A stretch of DNA of 64,000 nt from Flagellimonas allohymeniacidonis (GCF_004296335.1 NZ_SGIU01000002.1:1191882-1255881); one strand, 5' to 3'; positions 50,206 to 59,777 are shown, counted from the first letter of the stretch. The notes: generated by a model not told the origin, from the letters alone. A program made the numbers and translations.

Positions 50206-51549
50206 ATGGAAGCAAAAATCAAAGCATTTATGGATGAGGTGAAGACCCGAAACGGTCATGAGCCAGAATTCATTCAAGCGGTTCAGGAAGTGGCTGAAAC
50301 CGTCATACCCTATATTGTAAAACACGACATCTACCATGGAAAGAACATTCTATTGCGAATGGTTGAGCCAGAGCGGCTCATTTCATTTCGTGTCGCCTGG
50401 GTCGACGACGATGGGGAAATCCATGTAAATCGGGGGTATCGAATTCAAATGAATTCGGCCATTGGACCGTATAAAGGGGGACTTCGATTTCACCCAACGG
50501 TAAACGCCAGTGTTTTGAAGTTTTTGGCCTTCGAGCAAGTTTTTAAGAACAGTTTGACCACCTTACCGATGGGTGGTGGAAAAGGAGGTTCCGATTTTGA
50601 CCCTAAAGGCAAGTCAGACGATGAGGTAATGCGTTTTTGTCATTCGTTCATGGTGGAATTGTGCCGCCATATTGGACCGAATACGGATGTTCCAGCAGGA
50701 GATATCGGAGTAGGCTCTCGTGAAATAGGCTTCTTGTTCGGGATGTACAAAAAAATAAGAAACGAATTTACTGGTGTACTTACTGGAAAAGGGCGTTCAT
50801 GGGGTGGTTCTCTGATTCGACCGGAAGCCACGGGATACGGGACCGTTTATTTTGCGGATAGCATGTTGCAGACCAAGAACGAGTCCTTCAAAGGAAAATC
50901 GGTAGTGATTTCCGGATCTGGAAATGTGGCCCAATATGCAGCTGAAAAAGTGTTGCACTTGGGAGGTAAGGTCTTGACCCTATCCGATTCTGGGGGACAC
51001 ATTTATGATAAAGATGGGATTGATGAGGAGAAATTGGCCTTTGTAATGGATTTAAAAAATAACAAACGGGGAAGGATTTCGGAATACGCGGATAAATATC
51101 CATCCGCAGAATTCCATAAAGGAACCCCACCGTGGTATGTGCCCTGTGACATAGCGCTGCCTTGTGCCACCCAAAATGAGTTGGATGGCGATGCTGCAGC
51201 GACCTTGATCAAAAATGGCTGTATGGCTGTGGCCGAAGGCGCCAATATGCCATCTACACCAGAAGCGATACATGCGTTTCATGAAGCGAAAATTTTGTTT
51301 GCTCCGGGGAAAGCATCCAATGCGGGAGGTGTAGCTACATCAGGTTTGGAAATGTCGCAAAACTCATTGCGTATCAGCTGGACCCGCGAAGAGGTCGATG
51401 ATCGACTCAAAGGAATTATGGGCGACATTCATGATTCATGTATTGAATATGGTATGGAAGAAAACGGTTATTGCAACTATGTAAAAGGGGCAAACATTGC
51501 AGGTTTTGTAAAAGTGGCCGATGCTATGTTGGCACAGGGAGTCATCTAG
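50206..51549 (+). CDS. gdhA: NADP-specific glutamate dehydrogenase
   Basis: A 447-residue enzyme that forms glutamate from 2-oxoglutarate and ammonia. The diagnostic GPYKGGLRFHPTVN, LPMGGGKGGSDFDPKGKSD and the cofactor region VISGSGNVAQYAAEKVLHLGG are intact. Length matches the hexameric NADP-type (about 445-450). It likely drives ammonia assimilation under good nitrogen supply. A terminator and the recO promoter follow directly. Confidence 0.95.
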   Translation: MEAKIKAFMDEVKTRNGHEPEFIQAVQEVAETVIPYIVKHDIYHGKNILLRMVEPERLISFRVAWVDDDGEIHVNRGYRIQMNSAIGPYKGGLRFHPTVNASVLKFLAFEQVFKNSLTTLPMGGGKGGSDFDPKGKSDDEVMRFCHSFMVELCRHIGPNTDVPAGDIGVGSREIGFLFGMYKKIRNEFTGVLTGKGRSWGGSLIRPEATGYGTVYFADSMLQTKNESFKGKSVVISGSGNVAQYAAEKVLHLGGKVLTLSDSGGHIYDKDGIDEEKLAFVMDLKNNKRGRISEYADKYPSAEFHKGTPPWYVPCDIALPCATQNELDGDAAATLIKNGCMAVAEGANMPSTPEAIHAFHEAKILFAPGKASNAGGVATSGLEMSQNSLRISWTREEVDDRLKGIMGDIHDSCIEYGMEENGYCNYVKGANIAGFVKVADAMLAQGVI

Positions 51550-51575
51550 ACCGTATTAATTCATTAATTTAAAGG

Positions 51576-51629
51576 ACAGTTACAAAGCTGTGGTTAATTT
51601 TGCCCTGTTTTGTAACTGTTTTCTTTTTA
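51576..51629 (+). terminator. gdhA terminator containing the recO promoter box in its loop
   Basis: ACAGTTACAAA (51576-51586) pairs perfectly with TTTGTAACTGT (51609-51619) over 11 base pairs, followed by a T-rich tail (TTTTCTTTTT). Inside the 22-base loop is a full TAATTTTG -7 element (51595-51602) that would start transcription within the 3' arm of the hairpin, so the recO message would not contain the full stem. Confidence 0.65.
51595..51602 (+). promoter_or_regulatory. -7 promoter box for recO, in the terminator loop
   Basis: TAATTTTG, a full match, 29 bases before the recO ATG; start of transcription about 51608. No -33 TTG at the expected distance. Confidence 0.4.
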
Positions 51630-51630
51630 A

Positions 51631-52356
51631 ATGTCCATGCAAGTTTCTACCAAAGCTATTGTACTGTCATCTTTAAAATATGGAGATACCAGCCTCATTG
51701 TAAAGATGTTCACCGAGTCCGATGGTCTTAAGTCGTACTTGTTAAAAGGAGTGTTGGCCTCAAAACGGGGAAAACTCAAATCGGCCTATTTTTTGCCATT
51801 GATGCAATTGGATATTGTGGCAAGCCACAAAAACAAAGGCACTTTGGAACGTATTCTTGAGGCCAAGGTTTCTGCTCCGTATAAATCGTTGCATACCGAT
51901 ATTGTAAAAAACAGTGTTGTACTTTTTTTGGCGGAAATGTTGGGCAATAGTATTCAAGAGCAGGAAAAGGACAGGGGATTGTACAATTATTTGGAATATA
52001 GCTTGTTGTGGCTGGACGAGCACGAGCTCAACCCAAATTTCCATTTGGTTTTCTTATTGAATTTAACCAAATATCTTGGGTTCTATCCTGATACATATTT
52101 CCAAAATGCTTCCTACTTTGACCTTCAGGAAGGTAATTTTGTCCAGACCCCAACCATAAACCCTATAATCCGGGGAGAGAGTTTAATGCACTTCAAAAGC
52201 ATATTGGGCATAAATTTTGATGCATTACAAACGATTAAAATCAATAAGACACAGAGACGAGAGCTCCTTAAAATGGTTATTCTGTATTTTCAGCTACATT
52301 TGCACGGATTCAGAAAACCCAAGTCCCTGGAGGTCTTAAATGCAGTTTTTGAATAG
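51631..52356 (+). CDS. recO: DNA repair protein RecO
   Basis: A 241-residue recombination mediator of the RecFOR pathway. The N-terminal OB-fold opens with TKAIVLSSLKYGDTSLIVKMFTE, followed by GVLASKRGKLKSAYFLPL, and a helical C-terminal domain; this is the usual RecO layout. The ATG at 51631 begins MSMQVSTKA; a second Met lies two residues on. Bacteroidota RecO lacks the zinc finger, as here. The next gene starts two bases after its stop. Confidence 0.88.
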   Translation: MSMQVSTKAIVLSSLKYGDTSLIVKMFTESDGLKSYLLKGVLASKRGKLKSAYFLPLMQLDIVASHKNKGTLERILEAKVSAPYKSLHTDIVKNSVVLFLAEMLGNSIQEQEKDRGLYNYLEYSLLWLDEHELNPNFHLVFLLNLTKYLGFYPDTYFQNASYFDLQEGNFVQTPTINPIIRGESLMHFKSILGINFDALQTIKINKTQRRELLKMVILYFQLHLHGFRKPKSLEVLNAVFE

Positions 52357-52357
52357 T

Positions 52358-54772
52358 ATGCGCAACATCGGAGTTGTACTTGCCTTTTTTCTGACTTCCC
52401 TTCCAATTTTTTCGCAGGAAATCACTGTCTTGGATTCGGAAACAGGAACTCCTGTGGTCAACATTGCTGTATATAATCGAGATAAATCCAAAACCATTGT
52501 TTCCGACTTTGACGGAAAATGCGACCTAAGTATTTTTTCTAGAAATGAACGGATTACCTTCCGCCATATTAGTTACGAAGTTTATACGTCAACCAAGGCC
52601 TTAATAGCAAGAAAAGGGAATCGGGTATACCTAAACCTTCGACCTGAAGAGTTGCAAGAAGTGGTCATGTCCGTTTCAAAATGGGAGCAACAAAAAAAGA
52701 ACATTCCACAAAAAATTGAGTCCATTGATGCACGGAGTATTGCCTTTTCCAATCCACAAACAGCCGCCGACCTTCTCCAAAATAGTGGCAAAGTGTTTGT
52801 CCAAAAAAGCCAACTGGGCGGGGGAAGCCCTTTGATCAGAGGGTTTGCCACAAATCGGTTGTTGCTTTCGGTGGATGGCGTACGAATGAACAATGCCATT
52901 TTTAGGGGCGGGAACATTCAGAATGTAATCTCATTGGACCCTTTTACCATTAAGAATACCGAAGTGATTTTCGGCCCTGGCTCGGTTATATATGGAAGTG
53001 ATGCCATAGGAGGTGTAATGAACTTTTTCACCCAAAAACCACGGTTTTCCTTTACCGATAGTCTTACGATTTCTGGAAATGTAAATTACCGCTTTGCATC
53101 TGCAAACAATGAAAACACGGCTCATCTTGACCTTAATTTAGGGCAACAACATTGGGCATCCTACACAAGCTTCACCTACAATAACTTCGGAGATTTGGTG
53201 ATGGGAAGCCATGGTCCAGACTCTTATTTAAGGAACAATTTTGTGGTTCGCAGAAATGGTGTTGATGTACTGGTTGATAACGATGACCCCCAAAAACAGG
53301 TCCCATCTGGTTATGATCAAATTAACTTACTGCAAAAGTTTGTCTACCGACCAAATAGTACTTGGAATTACGATTTCGGCTTGTATTACTCCGAAACTTC
53401 AGATTATTCCAGATATGATCGACTCATCCGTCCAGATGACTCTGGCGAAGGGCTGCGCTCAGCAGAATGGTTTTATGGTCCCCAAAAGTGGTTTATGGGA
53501 AAACTTCAAATCACCAAAAAGGGAAAGAACAAGTTTTACGATGGAGTAAAATTGACTACGGCCTATCAGCGCTTTCAAGAAAGTAGAAACAATAGGGATT
53601 TTCAAGACCTCATCAGAAATACCACCCAAGAAAAGGTGGATGCCCTGTCTTTGAATCTTGATTTTGAGAACAAGAAAATTGGAAATCTCAGGTTGTATTA
53701 TGGGGCAGAGTATTTATTTAATAAAGTACGTTCTGAAGGGAGTTGGCTCAACATAGCAACGAATGAAGTAAATGCTGCACCTTCACGTTACCCCGATGGC
53801 TCAACTTGGCAAACTTTCGCCGGATACATTAATGGGGAATATCAGTTGAATCCGAATTTTAGCTTGCTTTCGGGCTTGCGATACAGTCAGGTTTGGGTAG
53901 ATGCCCAATTTGATAACACCTTTTTTCAGTTCCCTTTTGAGGAAGCCGATTTGATCACCGGGGCGCTCACTGGAAGTATCGGTTTCAGTTGGTTTCCGAA
54001 GGCAGATTTACAAATTACCATGAATGGCTCCACAGGATTTCGAGCCCCCAACATAGATGATATTGGAAAGGTTTTTGACTCAGAACCTGGTTCCGTAGTT
54101 GTTCCCAACCCGGACTTGGAACCTGAGTACGCCTATAACGTAGAACTGGGCGTTCGCAAAAATTTTCATGATAAAGTGGTACTAAAAGGAGCGACTTTTT
54201 ATACCTATTTGGTCGATGCCCTGGTTCGTAGGGATTTTACTTTTAATGGAGAGAGAGAGATTGTATACAATGGGGAATTGAGCAATGTACAGGCGATTCA
54301 AAATGCAGCCAAAGCCTATGTATATGGTTTTGAATTGGGGATGGATGCCTTTTTTACGGACAATTGGTCCTTATCGACCAATTTGACACTGACCGAAGGA
54401 ACGGAGGAAGATGACAATGGAGAGGATTCCGCAGCGCGGCATGTGGCCCCCACCTTTGCCGATGTGCATTTGATTTGGCAGAACGATAGGCTCAAGGCAG
54501 ATTTTTTCCTGAACTACAATGGGGAAATCAGTTTTGATGACTTGGCACTTTCTGAAAGAAATAAGCCCTTCATTTATGCATCTGACGCCAATGGAAATCC
54601 TTTTTCCCCTTCATGGTATACATTGAATTTCCGTTCGCAATACGAAATATCCAATGCATTAAAAGGCACCTTAAGTATTGAAAATATCACGGACCAACGC
54701 TATAGAAGCTATTCTTCGGGAATAGTGGCACCAGGAACTAATTTGATTTTGGGATTGGGCTATAATTTTTAA
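52358..54772 (+). CDS. TonB-dependent outer membrane receptor
   Basis: An 804-residue outer membrane receptor with a signal peptide ending at PIFSQE. Residues about 20-110 are a CarboxypepD_reg-like (PF13715) domain (EITVLDSETGTPVVNIAVY), then the plug domain (about 115-245: PQTAADLLQNSG, GGSPLIRGFATNRLLLSVDGVRMNN, and FTIKNTEVIFGPGSVIYGSDAIGGV), and a barrel ending in LILGLGYNF, the aromatic-terminated last strand. The family style resembles haem, siderophore or other iron receptors (HmuR/CirA-like) more than SusC, as it is short and no SusD follows. Start at ATG 52358, two bases after recO; an earlier in-frame start would overlap recO. Confidence 0.85.
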   Translation: MRNIGVVLAFFLTSLPIFSQEITVLDSETGTPVVNIAVYNRDKSKTIVSDFDGKCDLSIFSRNERITFRHISYEVYTSTKALIARKGNRVYLNLRPEELQEVVMSVSKWEQQKKNIPQKIESIDARSIAFSNPQTAADLLQNSGKVFVQKSQLGGGSPLIRGFATNRLLLSVDGVRMNNAIFRGGNIQNVISLDPFTIKNTEVIFGPGSVIYGSDAIGGVMNFFTQKPRFSFTDSLTISGNVNYRFASANNENTAHLDLNLGQQHWASYTSFTYNNFGDLVMGSHGPDSYLRNNFVVRRNGVDVLVDNDDPQKQVPSGYDQINLLQKFVYRPNSTWNYDFGLYYSETSDYSRYDRLIRPDDSGEGLRSAEWFYGPQKWFMGKLQITKKGKNKFYDGVKLTTAYQRFQESRNNRDFQDLIRNTTQEKVDALSLNLDFENKKIGNLRLYYGAEYLFNKVRSEGSWLNIATNEVNAAPSRYPDGSTWQTFAGYINGEYQLNPNFSLLSGLRYSQVWVDAQFDNTFFQFPFEEADLITGALTGSIGFSWFPKADLQITMNGSTGFRAPNIDDIGKVFDSEPGSVVVPNPDLEPEYAYNVELGVRKNFHDKVVLKGATFYTYLVDALVRRDFTFNGEREIVYNGELSNVQAIQNAAKAYVYGFELGMDAFFTDNWSLSTNLTLTEGTEEDDNGEDSAARHVAPTFADVHLIWQNDRLKADFFLNYNGEISFDDLALSERNKPFIYASDANGNPFSPSWYTLNFRSQYEISNALKGTLSIENITDQRYRSYSSGIVAPGTNLILGLGYNF

Positions 54773-54777
54773 TCAAA

Positions 54778-54801
54778 AAAGCCCAGATATTTCCGGGCTT
54801 T
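54778..54801 (-). terminator. Terminator of the LEA-like lipoprotein gene
   Basis: A seven-base-pair stem (AAAGCCC with GGGCTTT) around a 10-base loop. On the minus strand it runs into six T residues; on the plus strand it also sits right after the TonB receptor stop, so it may serve both. Confidence 0.65.
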
Positions 54802-54824
54802 GCAACTTTTGGAGTTATTCGGGA

Positions 54825-55166
54825 TTAATGTTCCAGCTTTTCCTTGGTGTCTTCAGCAGCTTTCTTTAGATCCTCCGCAGTCTGGTTGGCGGCATCTTTT
54901 AGATCCTCACCCATTTCTTTGGCTTTCTCCATAGTCTCTTCACCTGCCTTTTTAAGGCTGTCCAATGCTTTTCCACCTTCCTCACCGGCTTCTTTTATGG
55001 CATTCGAAGCTTCATCTGCGGCCTTTTTTATCTCATCACCTGCATCTTCCAAGGATTTTGATGCTTCTTCCGTCGCTTCTTTTGCCTTGTCCGTGGCTTC
55101 TTTGCAAGACATTACTGTCCCTAGGGAAAGGCACATTACCGATACAATTAGAATTCCTTTTTTCAT
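54825..55166 (-). CDS. LEA-like repetitive helical lipoprotein
   Basis: A 113-residue lipoprotein (signal ending GTVMSC). The mature part is almost wholly Lys, Glu, Asp and Ala in an amphipathic 11-residue-like pattern (KEATDKAKEATEEASKSL, KKAADEASNAIKEAGE), resembling LEA/YtxH-type stress proteins or apolipoprotein-like helices. It lacks any enzymatic motif. It may shield the envelope under stress or desiccation; this is inference from composition. Confidence 0.7.
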   Translation of the reverse strand: MKKGILIVSVMCLSLGTVMSCKEATDKAKEATEEASKSLEDAGDEIKKAADEASNAIKEAGEEGGKALDSLKKAGEETMEKAKEMGEDLKDAANQTAEDLKKAAEDTKEKLEH

Positions 55167-55303
55167 TATAAAATGGTTTAGTGTTAAGGCCTGAAAGTAT
55201 AAAATTTGAGGGATTTCACCATAAATACCATATCATATTTACATTAAGCCATTTAGAGATGACCTAAAGTGGATTTTACCAATCGAAATTCAGACTAAAT
55301 TTA

Positions 55304-55311
55304 TAATTTTG
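55304..55311 (+). promoter_or_regulatory. -7 promoter box for ileS
   Basis: TAATTTTG, full TAnnTTTG match, followed by a GCACCC stretch resembling those after other -7 boxes in this window. Start of transcription near 55317, so the ATG at 55341 is the true start and an in-frame TTG at 55317 is not used. No -33 TTG at the expected distance. Confidence 0.45.
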
Positions 55312-55340
55312 CACCCTTGGAAATTGAGAAGCTAAGAACC

Positions 55341-58300
55341 ATGAAGTTTGCTGAATATAAAGGATTGAACTTGCCCAAGGTTGCCGATGAGGTACTACGT
55401 TTTTGGAAAGAACATCAGATTTTCGAAAAAAGCGTTTCAACCAGAGAGGGTAAAAAAGGCTACGTTTTTTACGAAGGCCCACCTTCTGCAAACGGTATGC
55501 CTGGCATTCATCATGTTATGGCAAGGACGATCAAAGATATTTTTCCGCGGTACAAAACCATGAAGGGTTTTCAGGTAAAGCGAAAAGCAGGATGGGATAC
55601 CCATGGGCTTCCTGTTGAACTAGGCGTGGAAAAAGAATTGGGAATTACCAAAGAGGATATCGGCAAGAAAATTTCCATTGAAGAATATAATGAAGCCTGC
55701 AAAAAGGCGGTTATGCGCTATACCGATGTATGGAATGCCATGACCGAACAAGTGGGGTATTGGGTAGATATGGAAGACCCATACATCACCTACAAGCCAA
55801 AGTATATGGAGTCGGTTTGGTGGTTGTTGAAGCAGATTTATGACAAGGGGTTGATTTATAAAGGGTACACGGTACAGCCTTACTCCCCTAAAGCGGGCAC
55901 GGGCCTAAGTTCCCATGAAGTAAATCAGCCGGGAACTTATCAAGATGTTACCGATACCACGGTTACTGCACAATTCAAGGCTAAAAAGGAGACCCTTCCC
56001 GATTTTTTGAAGGATACTGGAGAGGAAGTTTACTTTCTTGCGTGGACAACCACGCCATGGACCTTGCCTTCCAATACGGCACTTACGGTAGGATCCAAGA
56101 TTGAGTATGTTCTGGTAAAAAGTTATAATCAATATACTTTTGAGCCTACTCAACTTATTCTGGCCAAAGCACTTGTGGGCAAACAATTTTCCGGGAAGTT
56201 TTATGAAGTGGACAATGCCGAAGATTTAAATGCTTATCAGCAAGGGGACAAAAAAATTCCCTTCCAGATACTGCAGAGCTTTATTGGAAAAGACTTGGTT
56301 GGCATTAAATATGAGCAACTGATAGATTACGTGCTGCCCTACCAAAACCCAGAAAATGCATTTCGCATAATATCGGGTGATTTTGTGACCACAGAAGATG
56401 GTACCGGAATCGTACATACAGCCCCCACTTTTGGGGCGGATGATGCCTTGGTGGCCAAACAGGCAAAACCTGAGGTACCACCCATGTTGGTGTTGGATGA
56501 AAACAAAAACCCTGTTCCCTTAGTGGATTTGCAAGGGAGGTTTCGACCTGAAATGAAGGAGCTTGGAGGTAAGTACGTCAAAAATGAGTACTACGAAAAG
56601 GGTGAAGCTCCCGAAAAGTCTGTGGACGTAGAAATTGCCATCAAACTTAAAGAGGAGAACAAGGCTTTTAAGGTTGAGAAATATAAGCACAGCTATCCAC
56701 ATAGTTGGCGAACCGATGAGCCACTTCTGTATTATCCATTGGATTCTTGGTTCATAAAGATATCTGATGTCAAAGATCGTATGCACGAGTTGAACCAATC
56801 CATAAATTGGAAACCCAAAGCCACAGGTGAGGGTCGCTTTGGCAACTGGCTGGCCAATGCCAATGATTGGAACCTTTCTCGGTCACGCTATTGGGGCGTG
56901 CCCTTACCCATCTGGAGAACGGAAGATGGTAAAGAGGAAATCATCATAGGTTCTGTGAAAGAATTGAAAGCTGAAATGGGCAAAGCAGTTTCCGCTGGAT
57001 TTATGAAAGAGGACCTGTTCGCAGATTTTGTGGTTGGCGACATGAGCGAGGCCAACTATGCAAATGTTGACCTACATAAAAACATCGTAGATCAAATTAC
57101 TTTGGTTTCTCCATCCGGAAAGCCCATGAAAAGGGAAACGGATTTAATTGATGTTTGGTTCGATAGTGGTTCTATGCCCTATGCACAATGGCATTATCCC
57201 TTTGAGAATAAGGATTTAATCGATAATGGAACTGCGTTTCCAGCCGATTTTATCGCTGAAGGCGTAGATCAGACCAGAGGATGGTTTTATACCTTGCATG
57301 CCATATCCACCATGGTGTTCGACTCCGTTTCCTATAAAAATGTGGTGTCCAATGGTCTTGTCTTGGATAAGGACGGTAAAAAGATGTCCAAACGATTGGG
57401 CAATGCAATAGATCCTTTCGAGACCTTACCTGAGCATGGAGCAGATGCAACCCGTTGGTATATGATTTCCAATGCCAATCCGTGGGATAATTTGAAATTT
57501 GATTTGGATGGCGTGGTCGAAGTAAAACGCAAGTTCTTCGGTACGCTTTACAACACTTATTCCTTTTTTGCCCTCTATGCCAATATTGACGAATTTCAGT
57601 ATAAGGAAGACGAAATTCCGTTGGAGGAACGACCAGAAATCGATCAGTGGATTCTTTCTGAATTGCATTCTTTGATCAAGAAAGTAGACGAGGCCTATGC
57701 GGATTATGAAGCTACCCGGGCTGCGCGATTGATTTCCGATTATGTTCAGGAAAATCTAAGTAATTGGTTCGTGCGTCTAAGCAGAAGACGGTTCTGGAAG
57801 GGAGACTACCAAAAAGATAAAATTTCGGCATACCAAACTTTGTACACCTGTTTGGTAACGGTGGCGAAACTTTCTGCACCGGTCGCTCCATTTTATATGG
57901 ATCAACTCTATAAGGACTTGAATGCGGTTACGGGCAAAGAAGACTTTGAAAGTGTTCATTTGGGAGACTTTCCGGTTTTTGATTCCAACAAAGTGAATGC
58001 GCAATTGGAGGGGAAAATGCAGATGGCACAAAAAGTATCGTCTTTGGTGTTATCTATCCGGCAGAAGGAAAAAATTAAAGTACGACAACCCCTTCAGAAA
58101 ATCATGATCCCTATTTTGGATGCCACCCAGAAGGAAGAAATAGAAGCAGTTTCGGATTTGATCAAATCTGAGGTGAACGTAAAGGAAATTGAATTGCTGG
58201 ATGATGCCTCTGATATTTTGGTGAAGCGCATCAAGCCCAATTTTAAGGTTTTGGGACCAAAATTTGGAAAGGAAATGAAGGCCATTGCCGCTGAGGTAGG

Positions 58301-58742
58301 ACAGATGGGGCAAGAGGATATCCAAAAAATTGAGCGCGAAGGCGAATTAATGCTTCAAATAGAAAATAAAAGTATTATTTTACAGTTAACCGATGTAGAG
58401 ATCAGTTCTCAGGATATTGAGGGTTGGCTGGTTGCCAGCTCAGCAGGACTGACGGTGGCATTGGACGTTACCATCAATGATTCTCTCCGGAAGGAAGGTA
58501 TAGCAAGGGAGTTGGTGAACCGAATTCAGAACCTTCGCAAGGAATCGGGCTTTGAGGTAACCGATAAAATTGATATTAAAATATTGAAGGACGGCTGCGT
58601 GGAGAATGCGGTTTCCAGTAATGAAGAGTACATCAAAACGGAAACCCTCACTGCAGAACTCGATTTCGCAGAAAATATGGAAGAAGGCGTAGCGATTGCC
58701 TTTGATGACGTAAATACAAAATTGTTTATTCAAAAACATTAG
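55341..58742 (+). CDS. ileS: Isoleucyl-tRNA synthetase, eukaryote-like type with altered HIGH motif
   Basis: A 1133-residue class I synthetase charging tRNA-Ile. The HIGH-motif position holds GIHH (residues 55-58, after NGMP), where most enzymes have HxGH; the first and third residues are exchanged. The KMSKR loop is intact (681-685). The editing domain lies between (WTTTPWTLPSNTALTVG). The C-terminal region is long and carries the DUF5915-type domain of eukaryote-like (type 2) enzymes, which is why the length exceeds the usual 930. Type 2 enzymes are naturally less sensitive to the antibiotic mupirocin. The chosen ATG follows a promoter box at 55304. Confidence 0.92.
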   Translation: MKFAEYKGLNLPKVADEVLRFWKEHQIFEKSVSTREGKKGYVFYEGPPSANGMPGIHHVMARTIKDIFPRYKTMKGFQVKRKAGWDTHGLPVELGVEKELGITKEDIGKKISIEEYNEACKKAVMRYTDVWNAMTEQVGYWVDMEDPYITYKPKYMESVWWLLKQIYDKGLIYKGYTVQPYSPKAGTGLSSHEVNQPGTYQDVTDTTVTAQFKAKKETLPDFLKDTGEEVYFLAWTTTPWTLPSNTALTVGSKIEYVLVKSYNQYTFEPTQLILAKALVGKQFSGKFYEVDNAEDLNAYQQGDKKIPFQILQSFIGKDLVGIKYEQLIDYVLPYQNPENAFRIISGDFVTTEDGTGIVHTAPTFGADDALVAKQAKPEVPPMLVLDENKNPVPLVDLQGRFRPEMKELGGKYVKNEYYEKGEAPEKSVDVEIAIKLKEENKAFKVEKYKHSYPHSWRTDEPLLYYPLDSWFIKISDVKDRMHELNQSINWKPKATGEGRFGNWLANANDWNLSRSRYWGVPLPIWRTEDGKEEIIIGSVKELKAEMGKAVSAGFMKEDLFADFVVGDMSEANYANVDLHKNIVDQITLVSPSGKPMKRETDLIDVWFDSGSMPYAQWHYPFENKDLIDNGTAFPADFIAEGVDQTRGWFYTLHAISTMVFDSVSYKNVVSNGLVLDKDGKKMSKRLGNAIDPFETLPEHGADATRWYMISNANPWDNLKFDLDGVVEVKRKFFGTLYNTYSFFALYANIDEFQYKEDEIPLEERPEIDQWILSELHSLIKKVDEAYADYEATRAARLISDYVQENLSNWFVRLSRRRFWKGDYQKDKISAYQTLYTCLVTVAKLSAPVAPFYMDQLYKDLNAVTGKEDFESVHLGDFPVFDSNKVNAQLEGKMQMAQKVSSLVLSIRQKEKIKVRQPLQKIMIPILDATQKEEIEAVSDLIKSEVNVKEIELLDDASDILVKRIKPNFKVLGPKFGKEMKAIAAEVGQMGQEDIQKIEREGELMLQIENKSIILQLTDVEISSQDIEGWLVASSAGLTVALDVTINDSLRKEGIARELVNRIQNLRKESGFEVTDKIDIKILKDGCVENAVSSNEEYIKTETLTAELDFAENMEEGVAIAFDDVNTKLFIQKH

Positions 58743-58745
58743 CAA

Positions 58746-59129
58746 ATGGCACAAGATTTAAAAGTTAGATATTCAGATAAAGACCTAGAAGAATTCAGAA
58801 ACCTTATTGAGGAAAAAATAGAGAAGGCCAAAAAGCACTTGGACTTGTTGAGGAGTTCTTATATGAATGATGGCAACAATGGTACGGATGATACCTCGCC
58901 GACCTTTAAGGCCTTTGAAGAGGGTTCGGAAACGATGAGCAAAGAAGCCAACACCCAATTGGCTATCCGCCAGGAAAAGTTTATCCGCGATTTGAAGAAT
59001 GCCTTGTTGCGTATTGAAAACAAAACTTACGGCATTTGTAGGGTTACTGGCAAGCTGATCAACAAGGAACGGTTAAAGTTGGTTCCGCACGCTACCTTGA
59101 GCATAGAGGCGAAGAACATGCAGAAATAG
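58746..59129 (+). CDS. DksA/TraR-like protein without zinc ligands
   Basis: A 127-residue protein with a long helical coiled-coil (about 10-90) and the C-terminal DksA/TraR-type domain. The zinc finger is degenerate: YGICRVTGKLINKERL keeps one Cys, and the second Cys pair is replaced (THE region ATLSIEAK has no Cys). DksA proteins bind RNA polymerase through the secondary channel and modulate initiation. In Bacteroidota such forms next to ileS and lspA are common. It starts three bases after ileS, so one transcript is likely. Confidence 0.8.
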   Translation: MAQDLKVRYSDKDLEEFRNLIEEKIEKAKKHLDLLRSSYMNDGNNGTDDTSPTFKAFEEGSETMSKEANTQLAIRQEKFIRDLKNALLRIENKTYGICRVTGKLINKERLKLVPHATLSIEAKNMQK

Positions 59130-59150
59130 GAGGATGATGGCCCTTTTTCC

Positions 59151-59771
59151 ATGAAAAGGCTACTCCTTGTTTTCTTGATATTGGGATACGGGAATCTTGC
59201 TGCACAAAAGCAGCTTAGAAAAACCATTCTCAACGATAGAACCACTTCTGTTATCATCAATTCAGAGAATTGCTATCAAATATCCTTGGAGACCATCAAA
59301 GGGACAGAGCTTCGGGTAGAGGCTGCCATTGAAGGTGAGTATTCCAAAGATCTTGTCATCAAATTAGAGGAGCAGGGAACTTCAATTTTGGTCAGTGCGG
59401 GGTTTCAACCCGGATTTTTATTTCCCAACGACAAACTAAGCGCACATAAGGTTATATCCATTTCCTTGCATATCCATATTCCAGAATTTAAACAGGTAAA
59501 GGTATACGGGACCAATACCAATGTACAGGCCAAGGGAAATTACAGCGATTTAAGTATCACTCTTGACGATGGGGAATGTAGAATTACCAATGTGGGTGAA
59601 AATGTGGACGTGGTGACACAAAAGGGAAATATTTGGTTAAATGCCATTTCTGGAATTGTGCAAGCGAACAGTGCTTATGGACAGGTGTTTCCAAGCCCTA
59701 TACCGACCGGTGATAACCGCTATGTTCTGAATACCAAAGAAGGCAATATCTACCTGAGTAATACAAAATAA
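59151..59771 (+). CDS. Secreted DUF4097-like beta-helix adhesin-type protein
   Basis: A 206-residue exported protein with a signal peptide ending at GNLAAQ. The remainder is a repetitive beta structure with DUF4097-like motifs (FKQVKVYGTNTNVQAKGNYSDLSITLDDGECRITNVGENVDVVTQKGNIWLNAISG), each strand turn repeated about every 18 residues. Such proteins are envelope or surface located and of unknown job. It has a strong AGGAGG upstream of its ATG, unusual in this phylum. It lies between dksA and lspA in a conserved flavobacterial block. Confidence 0.65.
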   Translation: MKRLLLVFLILGYGNLAAQKQLRKTILNDRTTSVIINSENCYQISLETIKGTELRVEAAIEGEYSKDLVIKLEEQGTSILVSAGFQPGFLFPNDKLSAHKVISISLHIHIPEFKQVKVYGTNTNVQAKGNYSDLSITLDDGECRITNVGENVDVVTQKGNIWLNAISGIVQANSAYGQVFPSPIPTGDNRYVLNTKEGNIYLSNTK

Positions 59772-59777
59772 TATCCC

